In this document: piece by piece, positions 10,722 to 18,923 of the stretch | How the letters are laid out: each line of letters begins with the position of its first letter | Numbering within the stretch: position 1 is the first letter of the stretch | Source of the DNA: Stomoxys calcitrans | Taxonomy: Eukaryota; Arthropoda; Insecta; Diptera; Muscidae | Assembly: GCF_963082655.1 (NCBI RefSeq) | Contig: NC_081552.1 | Coordinates: 70,663,465 to 70,727,464 of the forward strand | DNA: 64,000 nucleotides | Reading direction: 5' to 3' | Notes under the pieces: model-generated | What the model was told of the DNA's origin: nothing | Seen by the model: the letters and a program-made list of their open reading frames with translations, nothing else | Databases searched by the model: none | Made by a program: the position numbers and the translations under genes

Positions 10722-10928
10722 CTCTAATTTATGGTAACTAATAAGAAAATAATATTGAATATTAAGAAATTGTGAAAAAAAAAATTGTGAAAAATTTACG
10801 CTAAAAAAAAAATTGTTTCTGATAACTCTAATTTATGGTAACTAATAAGAAAATAATAGTGAATATTAAGAAATTGTGAAAAAAAAATTGTGAAAATTTT
10901 ACGCTAAAAAAAAATTGTTTCTGATAAA
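10722..10928 (+). repeat. leader tandem duplication, 2 x about 104 bp
   Basis: The unit starting CTCTAATTTATGGTAACTAA occurs at 10722-10825 and 10826-10928. The copies differ in a few bases and in the lengths of their A runs. It follows the 101-bp duplication and ends about 60 bp before the gag start. Confidence 0.85.
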
Positions 10929-10987
10929 AAAAAAATCAGCAAAGAAAAAAGTTTTAATTTAGACAAAAAAATTTAAATAATAGTAAA

Positions 10988-11893
10988 ATGGCACTTAACG
11001 CAGTCACGGTTGACCCTATAAAGTATTTATCAAAATTACCGGTTTATAACGGTAGTTTTAGCGAACTCTACACCTTTATTGACTTAGTTGACAGAATTAC
11101 GCAAATTTTAGAAACCTATGATGACTTGTCGAAGGGAATATTTTTAGACATAATTAAGTCAAAACTAAGTGGACCGGCTAAGGACATTTCCGAAATAAAC
11201 AATCACCTTACAAGATGGACAGAGCTAAAAGAAACCCTTATTAACAACTTTGGCGATAGATTAACAGATGAACAGTTATATGATAAATTAAGATCAGTTA
11301 AATTTAAAACTAATGCAAAGAATTTTTATGACGAGATAATAACTTATCTCAGAAGACTTAACATGAAAACTCGATCATTACATCAAAACGAAGCGGGCTA
11401 CAATGCTCTCATTGCAGCTAATAAAAGGGTAGCATTGGACGTATTTAAAAACAAATTAATTGAACCAATGCGTTCCATTATAATTTGTAGAAATCCAAAT
11501 AATATCGAGAATGCGATGAAAATACTTTACGATACGAATTATGCTTTCTATAATCCTAATCCAATTCCAAATAAAAACGAAACAAATTCTACTCATGACA
11601 ATAGAAATAAAAGCGTGAATCAAAATACGAACTTTAATAAAAATCAAAACTATAAATATCAAAATCAAAGACACAGACAAAATCAACATCAGAATCAAAA
11701 TTATACCAGATATCAGGATCAATATCAAAATTATATTCCGAGACAGAATGATAGTAATAATCGAAACAACCCGTTTCAAAATAACACCGTTAGCAGTGAT
11801 TCAACTAATCAGCCAATAAATGATAGTGATAGACCAACACCAATGGATATTGGAAATTTTTGTCAGACAGCTCCAATGAACTCACCTACATAG
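10988..11893 (+). CDS. errantivirus Gag
   Basis: 301 codons. Gag is the structural protein that assembles the particle and packages the RNA. The start is the first ATG after the leader, in an AAAATGGC context. The first 180 residues are a mixed helical region starting MALNAVTVDPIKYLSKLP, as expected for the matrix/capsid part of errantivirus Gag. The tail (about residues 190-280) is very rich in Asn and Gln (e.g. NQNTNFNKNQNYKYQNQ) with Arg and Tyr. No CCHC zinc knuckle is visible, which is the usual state in several errantiviruses, so the basic Asn/Gln-rich tail may bind RNA instead. The frame ends in TAG at 11891-11893, 61 bases after the pol frame opens (11833), which fits a -1 frameshift. 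Intact; assignment by position and composition. Confidence 0.85.
   Translation: MALNAVTVDPIKYLSKLPVYNGSFSELYTFIDLVDRITQILETYDDLSKGIFLDIIKSKLSGPAKDISEINNHLTRWTELKETLINNFGDRLTDEQLYDKLRSVKFKTNAKNFYDEIITYLRRLNMKTRSLHQNEAGYNALIAANKRVALDVFKNKLIEPMRSIIICRNPNNIENAMKILYDTNYAFYNPNPIPNKNETNSTHDNRNKSVNQNTNFNKNQNYKYQNQRHRQNQHQNQNYTRYQDQYQNYIPRQNDSNNRNNPFQNNTVSSDSTNQPINDSDRPTPMDIGNFCQTAPMNSPT
11854..11860 (+). promoter_or_regulatory. probable -1 ribosomal frameshift site
   Basis: In the gag frame the bases read A AAT TTT, an XXXYYYZ slippery heptamer. Slipping back one base at TTT (11858-11860) makes 11860 the first base of the next codon, exactly the pol frame. A downstream stimulatory RNA structure was not identified. 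Confidence 0.7.
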
Positions 11894-14800
11894 TAATTAA
11901 CAAGTGCAAATTTTTGATTGATACAGGAGCCACAAACTCCTTAGTGAATCCAAATGTTTTTCATCAAAGTAAAATAGTACAATTAAAAGGACCAAAGGAA
12001 ATGTTAGCTTTAAAAAATTCACATATAGTTACACATAAAGCCGTGGTGAAGGCTTTCAGGGAATTTAATTTGCCAAATCAAATGTTTGAATTTTATGTTT
12101 ACAATTTTAATAATAATTTTGAAGGATTAATAGGCAACGACATTTTATTGAAAAATAAAGCGATTATAAATTACGAAGGGATGTATTTACTTCTAAATGG
12201 TTCAAAACTGCCATTACTTTCTGAGAAAATAACGACGAAAGTAAAGATAACTATTCCACCGGGAGAGCAAGATTGTAAAATATGTCTTCCTTTAGAAAAT
12301 GGAGACGTATTAATTAATAATATTATGCAGGGTAATGGAATAATTCTCAATGAAGGTCTTTATAAATGTGAAAATGGAGAAGTGTGTGTAAAGATTAATA
12401 ATAAATCAAATAAACCTATTGTTTTAGATACAGGAGTGATTTTGACGTATGAAGAAATTTCGGAAATTCATAATATTAATGATATTAGTGGAAAAATCAA
12501 TAGCGAAATTATAGATGTTGATTCAGTTCTAAAGAAAATTAGAACCGAACACCTTAATTCTAAGGAGAGATTAGAATTGGAGAAACTAATTAGGGATTTT
12601 AAGGTTTTACTTTCTGATAATGGAAAATTGACTTTTACCCACGAAATTAAGCATACTATAGATACCACTGATGAAATACCAATAAGAAGTAAAATTTATC
12701 GGTACCCTTATATATACAAAGATGAAATCCAAAAACAGATTTTGGAAATGTTAAGTAATGGAATTATTGCACCGAGCAGTAGTCCATACAACAGTCCTGT
12801 TTGGGTTGTACCAAAGAAATCAGATGCATCGGGCATGAAGAAATTTAGATTAGTCATTGACTATCGAAAATTAAATGATAAAACCATTGAGGATAATTAT
12901 CCGATTCCAAATATAACAGATATATTAGACAAGTTAGGAAAATCGAATTATTTTTCTATTCTTGACCTCAAAAGCGGTTTTCACCAAATCGAAGTCCATG
13001 AAAAGGACAGACAAAAAACTGCATTTTCAGTAGATAACGGCCATTATGAATTTAATAGAATGCCATTCGGGTTGAAAAATGCACCGAGCACTTTTCAACG
13101 ATTGGTAGATAATATTTTAAGGGAAAATGTTTCGAAAAGGGAGTGTATGGTTTATATGGATGATATTATTGTATTTTCCAATGGACTAGAAGAACATGTA
13201 AAAAATTTGAAATCAGTGCTTAACAAATTAAGAAATGCAAGGCTCAAAATTCAATTAGATAAATGTGAATTTTTCAGGAAAGAAGTCGAATTTTTGGGTC
13301 ATACAGTAAATGAAGAAGGCGTGTCCCCGAACCAAGCTAAAATTGAAGTTATAAGAAAATTACAAATTCCTAGAACTGAAAAGGAAATAAAAAGATTCTT
13401 GGGAATGACGGGCTATTATAGAAGATTCATAAAAAATTATGCACACATTACTAAACCCATGACTAAATACTTGAAAAAGGACTCGATTTTAGATATAAAA
13501 GATATAAATTACATCGATGCATTTAACATTTTGAAGGAAAAGTTGGTTCATGCTCCAATATTAGTTTATCCCGACTTCAGTTTACCTTTTGAAATTACTA
13601 CGGATGCGAGCAATGTTGCTATTGGAGGAGTTCTATCGCAGAACGATAAACCGATTGCATACGTATCTCGAACTTTGAATGAACACGAAATAAACTATTC
13701 CACCATTGAGAAAGAATGTCTTGGAATTGTATGGTGTTTAAAACAATTTAGGCCATATGTCTATGGCAGGAAAATTAAACTTTTTACTGACCACAAACCA
13801 CTAATATGGTTAAATAACTTAAAAGAGCCAAATTCGAAATTAATGCGGTGGAGACTTCAAATAGGAGAGTATGATTATGAAATAAACTATAAAGAAGGAC
13901 ACCTAAATAAGGTGGCAGACTGTCTTAGTAGAATTGAAATTAATAATACCATATCATCAAATCAAAATTTTAACAATAATGAAAATCTAAATTCAATTAA
14001 GGAATTGCAAAAACCAATAAATATTTATGACAATCAAGTTATATTTCAAAAAATAATATCAGGCGCTGTATCAATTAGAAACTCAGTCATACATAACCAC
14101 AAAAGAAAAGTAATAAAGGCAAAGGAATTTGACGATGATTTCCTGAAAACAATTATAGAAAATCATTTTGATCACGAAAAAACAAACGCACTATTTGTAG
14201 ATGATGACATATTTAATAAATTAAAATCAATCTTATTTAAAGATTATAGTAATCTAAAAATTGTCAGATGTCTCAAGAAATTAATTGATATCCTCGACGA
14301 GGAGTATTTAGAAGAGATAATCTCTAATGAACATTTGAAAAATAACCATAGAGGATGCAATGAAAACTACAAAGAAATTAAAGATAAATATTATTACCCA
14401 TATTTGTATAAGAAAGTATCGGAATTTATAAACAATTGTGAAGTTTGTATGCTGTCAAAATACGAAAGGAATCCAGATCTAGTTCCTTATAAAATATCTG
14501 AAACCCCTAGAAGACCACATGAAATTATCCATATGGATGTATTTTATTCCATAAATAAAAGTATATTTGTTACCATGATAGACAAATTTAGTAAAGTAGC
14601 ACTTATAACTCGTGTTACCAATAGATCAGACCCCGAATTTAGGAAATGCATCTTAAGATATTTAAGCTCTTATGGAAATATTGAAAAAATTGTAACAGAT
14701 AACGAACTCGGAATGAAATCACATGGAATGATGGAGTTCTTAAAAGAAAAGAATATTGAAATTAACTTTACATCAAGTTTAAATCATAATAGCAATAGCG

Positions 14801-15297
14801 ATATTGAAAGGCTACATAATACTATCAATGAACATTTAAGAATTCTCAAGCAAAGCAAAATTGACATTTCTATAGAAGAACAGATGATTCAAATAAATGG
14901 TTTCTACAACCATACTATACATAGTACAACAAATATAAAACCAATTGATTTTATTCAAGGGAAGATTAATGAATCTCAATACCCGGATATATATGATAGG
15001 ATGCTAAAGAAAAAGGAACAAGTAATTAATAAACTGAATGAATCAAGGATAGGAGAAAAAATTCTAGAAGACGGCATCAATTATATCAAAGAGACTAGAG
15101 GAGGCAAAAATTATCAGAAATTCAGGAAAATAGAAGGAAGGAAAATTGACGACTCTCATTTAAAAGACCAAAATTCAAAACAAATTTATTATAAAACACA
15201 TGTTAAAAAGAAAAAGAAATTCCAAAACGCACAGAACGTAAGATTCCCAGTGCAACAAACCACTAGAAGGGGTAATGCTGTTAAACGAAATAATTAG
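11860..15297 (+). CDS. errantivirus Pol polyprotein
   Basis: 1145 codons from the shift point; the frame is open from 11833 and the TTG at 11860 is not a real start, since Pol should be made as a Gag-Pol fusion. Order of domains: aspartic protease with LIDTGATNS (DTGA at residues 21-24); reverse transcriptase with LVIDYRKLN, SILDLKSGFHQI, FGLKNAPSTFQ and the catalytic YMDD at residues 432-435; RNase H beginning near TTDAS (Asp 582) with STIEKECLGIVWCLKQF and FTDHKPL; integrase with the zinc-binding H-H-C-C (His 825, His 830, Cys 860, Cys 863) and the catalytic triad Asp 893, Asp 947, Glu 983 (a D,D35E spacing). The tail is Lys-rich. All catalytic residues are present and no stop interrupts the frame, so the enzyme set appears functional. 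Pol ends 149 bases before env. Confidence 0.95.
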   Translation: MSDSSNELTYIVINKCKFLIDTGATNSLVNPNVFHQSKIVQLKGPKEMLALKNSHIVTHKAVVKAFREFNLPNQMFEFYVYNFNNNFEGLIGNDILLKNKAIINYEGMYLLLNGSKLPLLSEKITTKVKITIPPGEQDCKICLPLENGDVLINNIMQGNGIILNEGLYKCENGEVCVKINNKSNKPIVLDTGVILTYEEISEIHNINDISGKINSEIIDVDSVLKKIRTEHLNSKERLELEKLIRDFKVLLSDNGKLTFTHEIKHTIDTTDEIPIRSKIYRYPYIYKDEIQKQILEMLSNGIIAPSSSPYNSPVWVVPKKSDASGMKKFRLVIDYRKLNDKTIEDNYPIPNITDILDKLGKSNYFSILDLKSGFHQIEVHEKDRQKTAFSVDNGHYEFNRMPFGLKNAPSTFQRLVDNILRENVSKRECMVYMDDIIVFSNGLEEHVKNLKSVLNKLRNARLKIQLDKCEFFRKEVEFLGHTVNEEGVSPNQAKIEVIRKLQIPRTEKEIKRFLGMTGYYRRFIKNYAHITKPMTKYLKKDSILDIKDINYIDAFNILKEKLVHAPILVYPDFSLPFEITTDASNVAIGGVLSQNDKPIAYVSRTLNEHEINYSTIEKECLGIVWCLKQFRPYVYGRKIKLFTDHKPLIWLNNLKEPNSKLMRWRLQIGEYDYEINYKEGHLNKVADCLSRIEINNTISSNQNFNNNENLNSIKELQKPINIYDNQVIFQKIISGAVSIRNSVIHNHKRKVIKAKEFDDDFLKTIIENHFDHEKTNALFVDDDIFNKLKSILFKDYSNLKIVRCLKKLIDILDEEYLEEIISNEHLKNNHRGCNENYKEIKDKYYYPYLYKKVSEFINNCEVCMLSKYERNPDLVPYKISETPRRPHEIIHMDVFYSINKSIFVTMIDKFSKVALITRVTNRSDPEFRKCILRYLSSYGNIEKIVTDNELGMKSHGMMEFLKEKNIEINFTSSLNHNSNSDIERLHNTINEHLRILKQSKIDISIEEQMIQINGFYNHTIHSTTNIKPIDFIQGKINESQYPDIYDRMLKKKEQVINKLNESRIGEKILEDGINYIKETRGGKNYQKFRKIEGRKIDDSHLKDQNSKQIYYKTHVKKKKKFQNAQNVRFPVQQTTRRGNAVKRNN

Positions 15298-15446
15298 TAG
15301 CAACAATACAGGAGCATAAAATCGAATTTTAAAGATTACTGCATTAATTTTATACATATATATATATATATATATATCTAAATAACAAATAATTATCATA
15401 ATTGTCTAAATTGGTCTTCCTTGATCTTATATTCTATTAGATCACA
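15298..15446 (+). other. pol-env spacer with short (TA)n
   Basis: AT-rich spacer including a TA tract at about 15352-15377. The splice acceptor that errantiviruses use to make env mRNA would be expected at or before this region; I could not pick it with confidence. Confidence 0.5.
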
Positions 15447-16979
15447 ATGACAACTTTGTTGGTACTAATAATTTTGATATATGGAATTCATGCGGAGAAT
15501 ATCGAAATAATCGATTTGGACAACAACAATGGTTATTTACCAATCAAAGTGGATGAAGTGCGGCTTATTGAGTATAATATGAAAGTATTACACATAATTA
15601 ATATAACAGAACTAGAAGTTGCTAGAAACCAAATAGAAGTTAATATTAAGATGTTAAATGAAACGCTACCAAGTGACACAAAAAATGACTATATACATAG
15701 GACGTTGCTTAGGAATTTTAGGGAACTGGATACAAAACTTAAAGCTTTAACACCAAAAATAAGAAATAAAAGAGGATTAATTGACTTATTAGGGAAAACA
15801 TTAAAAGTTATTGCAGGAACCATGGACAGTGAGGATGAAAAAGCAATCTATAATGCATTACATAATTTAGATACAGAAAATACCGAACTTATTAATGAAA
15901 ATAACAAACAAATTAAAATAAACAAGGAATTACAGGAACAGATAGAAATTCTAAACAAAAATATTTTGAATATTGAAAGATATATTTCCAGCCAAATAAA
16001 AAGTCTTGTATTAAATACTCAGATTAGGGAACATTATTACTATTTGAAAGTATGTTTTCAAATACACAATGACATTAATTCTTTACTTCATTTTATCGAC
16101 ACAATAGAGGACGTTATTTTGACCAGCCGATTAGGTATCCTCACAAGAAATATTTTGACAGACCAAGAAACAAAACTGATAGAATCTGACGAAGAATTTA
16201 AAAATATTGATTTAGTGTCATTACTATATAAGCATAATATTATTATATTTACTCTATTAATTCCTAAATACGGAAAAGAAAAATATGAAAAATATCGTCT
16301 TTTTGAAATTTTGGATGATAAAAATGAAACAATTAGTTTTAAGCACAAAGAAATATTGTTAAAAGACGGTATTGTTTACGAATTTAATGAGAAATCGGAA
16401 AAAGCAAGCAATCTTGTAAAATTAAATGATGAATGTATTATCGATATTTTTACAAAATCCATAATAAAAAATTGCATTAGAATTAAGAAAAAAGCAGAAG
16501 AAACAATAAAAATTATAACGCCAGGCTCTATTGTAATACAGAAATTTCATAAAACCAAAATGAAAACTACTTGTGGTCATAATATTTTTGTAGAAGGAAC
16601 AAAATGGATTAAATACAAAAATTGTACTTTATACCTTAAAAATCAATCTTTTACAAATGTCGAAAACACTATTAAACACCATTATTTAAACCCTGAGTTT
16701 ATTAAAGCTATACCATTTACAAATACAACCAAAGAAGAACTTACTATGGAAATATTGGACACAAAAAATGTCCAAAATAGAAACAAAATTGAAAAACATC
16801 AAAAAGTGTCAAATTACCATTATACATGTCTGTATTTGTTAATATCAATTATAATTATACTTATTTCATATCAAAGTGTAAAAAGATTTAAGTTAAATCT
16901 ATCATCGACTCCGAGGACGGAGCCCGAAACAAGCGTTGGGGGAGTTACAGGGCCACCCACGCTGTCCGCAGAATTTTAA
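15447..16979 (+). CDS. errantivirus envelope (Env) protein
   Basis: 510 codons. Env is a membrane fusion glycoprotein related to baculovirus F proteins; in errantiviruses it is made from a spliced RNA. Seen here: an N-terminal hydrophobic signal peptide (residues 1-16), a furin-type cleavage motif RNKR at residues 106-109 followed directly by GLIDLLG, the conserved start of the fusion-peptide region in this family, then a long helical, probably coiled-coil segment (about 130-200), several N-X-S/T sites, and a hydrophobic anchor at about residues 460-480 with a short tail of about 30 residues. The stop (16977-16979) lies 37 bases inside the 3' LTR, as is common in errantiviruses. Length is typical and the frame is uninterrupted. 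Whether it is expressed or functional cannot be told. Confidence 0.9.
   Translation: MTTLLVLIILIYGIHAENIEIIDLDNNNGYLPIKVDEVRLIEYNMKVLHIINITELEVARNQIEVNIKMLNETLPSDTKNDYIHRTLLRNFRELDTKLKALTPKIRNKRGLIDLLGKTLKVIAGTMDSEDEKAIYNALHNLDTENTELINENNKQIKINKELQEQIEILNKNILNIERYISSQIKSLVLNTQIREHYYYLKVCFQIHNDINSLLHFIDTIEDVILTSRLGILTRNILTDQETKLIESDEEFKNIDLVSLLYKHNIIIFTLLIPKYGKEKYEKYRLFEILDDKNETISFKHKEILLKDGIVYEFNEKSEKASNLVKLNDECIIDIFTKSIIKNCIRIKKKAEETIKIITPGSIVIQKFHKTKMKTTCGHNIFVEGTKWIKYKNCTLYLKNQSFTNVENTIKHHYLNPEFIKAIPFTNTTKEELTMEILDTKNVQNRNKIEKHQKVSNYHYTCLYLLISIIIILISYQSVKRFKLNLSSTPRTEPETSVGGVTGPPTLSAEF
16936..16942 (+). promoter_or_regulatory. polypurine tract (plus-strand primer site)
   Basis: TTGGGGG directly precedes the 3' LTR (AGTTAC). 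It is short, with only five G, but in the right place. It also lies inside the env reading frame. Confidence 0.55.
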
Positions 16980-17270
16980 TTCATTATGACTATGGATTTT
17001 TGCAGCATTAGCAAAAATCCATGATCAACGAAATTGTCGCAAATGGATTTTGTATATACAAAATCCATTTACCCCAACCAGCCACAGAGAAACAGAGATC
17101 AATGCAAATATCATTTGACCACCCATAGCGAGCCATAATGAAAACATATACTATGAAGAATTCATCAGCTAATTGTAAACATTTATTTATTAAGCTAGCG
17201 TTAAGGAAAATTTGAAATAAAGATTCAGATAGACTTGAAACTTACACAAGAGAAGTTTGTATCTAAAACT
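16943..17270 (+). repeat. errantivirus 3' LTR
   Basis: 328 bp, aligned base by base with the 5' LTR (offset 6824) with no difference seen. AATAAA is at about 17216-17221. It holds the last 37 bases of env. Confidence 0.95.
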
Positions 17271-17537
17271 CTTAGGCCCATAAAAGCCACATTTATTATC
17301 CGATTTTACCAAAATTTGGGACAGTGAGTTGTGTTAGGCCCTTTAAGATCCTTCTTTGATTTGGCCCTGAGCGGTCCAGATTTGAAAATAGCTGTCATAT
17401 AGACCAATCTTCCGATTTATGGTCTTAGGCCCATAAAAACCACATTTATAATCCGATTTTGCTGAAATTCGGGACAGTAAGTTGTCTTAGGCCCTTGGAC
17501 ATCCTTCGTTAATTTGGGTCTGATCGGTTCAGATTTG
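17271..17537 (-). mobile_element. HINE-C copy 2, right part
   Basis: Starts with the second CTTAGG and continues the HINE-C unit. ATTATCCGA-type words at 17297 and 17450 are 153 bp apart. Removing the provirus and one CTTAGG puts 17297 152 bp after 9987, so the register is kept apart from the single base lost at 10083. It is cut by the SINE at about 17540, so the hairpin end is missing. Confidence 0.8.
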
Positions 17538-17539
17538 TA

Positions 17540-17803
17540 GCCAATGACGCTGAACGCGTTCGAAACCTGGCGAGAATATCGGACAAAGCTGTGTTTATCC
17601 CCTCTTAATGTTGGCGAAATATGCAAGGTACAATGTTATGCATGGTCATTAAAAAAATTTTCCACAAAGAGGTAGCACTGCGGGATGCCGTTCAGACTCG
17701 GCTATAAAAAAAGGTCCCTTATCATTGCGTTTAAACTTGAATCGGAAAGCACCCATTGACGTGTGAGAATTTGCCCCTTCTCGGTTCCTAGTGGTAATGT
17801 TTT
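17540..17803 (+). mobile_element. tRNA-derived SINE with body
   Basis: Begins with a degraded tRNA-like head (GACGCTGAACGC, GTTCGAAACCTGG) and continues into a body with TTATCCCCTCTTAATG, CAAAGAGGTAGCACTGCGG, CGGCTATAAAAAAAGG, CCCTTATCATTG and GTGTGAGAATTTGCCCC. The same body occurs at 23539-23748 and 56098-56235. Head plus body of about 260 bp defines the family. Confidence 0.7.
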
Positions 17804-18923
17804 TCCTAGGGTTATGTTCTCATTATGGGAGGGATGGCCCCTCAGACACTTCGACTCAAATATGGGTATCAAATTCGTGCTGCACTTCCGAATAACTTTA
17901 ATTTGAGCCCCATATCGCCATAACCGGTAAATATGAACCGTTTGGAGGGTGTTTTGGGGCTGAGCGGCCACCGGAACTTTACACTGAAAATAGATATCAA
18001 ATTCGTTCTTTATTCCCAATGGAAATGAAGCCCAAAACACTTGGCTTCAAATTGGATATCAAATTTGTTTTCTACTCTCAAATTCCTTTCATTTGAGTCC
18101 CATATTGTCATAATGTGTCAAATAACCCATTTGACGTATCTTGAGGAGGAAAGCCCCACCTAGACTTGAACGCAAATTTTAATGTCATTTTCGTAATCTA
18201 CTCCCTAATACCTTTCATTTGAGTCCCATATAGCCACGGTCGGCTAATATGCCCATTTGGGGGTATTTGGGTGTGGCGGACCTCCCATTACTTGGACCTA
18301 ATGTTTTATACCATATTTGTAATCTACTGCCTAATTCTTTTCATTTGAGTCCCATATGAACTTCGAATATATCTGTTTAGAGGAGTTTCGTGGTTAGGGG
18401 GGCCCGCTGGGTACTTGGACCCAATATTTGATATCCTTATTGTGCCCATCGGACCACTTTCGGATATGGGTGGCGTTTTTGGGGTAAGGGGGAGGGTCCG
18501 ACTTCACCAGATATCTAAAAATTATATAGCCTATGTTTCCTTCCAGACAAACGTACACAATCTATGAAAATTTTAAGAAAATCGGTTCAGCCAAGTATCA
18601 TACAGTCATAATGGGTCAAATTGCGTTTTTGAGAGGTTGCGTGAACCCATATACTTCGATCTGATTTTGTATGCCAGATTCCAAATCTACTCCCGAATAA
18701 CTTTCATTTGTGACCCATATTGAAATGAACATCCAATATGTCTGTTTGGGGGAGTTTGGGGTTGGGGCGTTCCGATGGGTACTTAGACTCAAATATTGAT
18801 ACCATATTCGTATTCTACTCTCCAATACCTTTCATTTGATACCTATATTGTCCCGATCGGTCCACTTTTGATTTTGGGTTGTGTTTTTGTCCCCCATCCG
18901 ATACCGACAAATTATATAACCTA
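17804..18923 (-). mobile_element. outer Helitron (Hel-B), left part
   Basis: Tandem units with TTTCATTTGAGTCCCATATTG and GTATTCTACTCCCAAATACC spaced about 120-131 bp, then GGTCCGACTTCACC and the conserved GAAAATCGGTTCAGCC words of Hel-B 5' regions at 18570-18590. The left (3') end with CTAG is missing, cut by the SINE. It is interrupted at 18923 by the inner Helitron and continues at 20867. Confidence 0.65.

Larger units (their letters stand above)
10119..17270 (+). mobile_element. complete errantivirus (insect endogenous retrovirus)
   Basis: A 7152-bp provirus: LTR (10119-10446), primer binding site, leader with two tandem duplications, gag, pol, env, purine-rich tract and LTR (16943-17270). 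The LTRs begin AGTTAC and end AAAACT and I see no difference between them over 328 bp. The three reading frames are uninterrupted. The presence of an env frame overlapping the 3' LTR, the Ser-tRNA type primer site and the AGTTAC terminus place it in Errantivirus (Gypsy group, nearest in style to the 17.6/297 branch). Such elements reverse-transcribe an RNA genome in virus-like particles and integrate the DNA copy; some can spread between cells through Env. It lies inside a HINE-C element. Confidence 0.95.

Noticed and set aside
11456..11779. Ile-rich minus-strand frame within gag
   Set aside because: Shadow of the Asn/Gln-rich gag tail.
12468..12668. Minus-strand frame within pol (also 16088-16348 within env)
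   Set aside because: Shadows of intact coding frames on the other strand.
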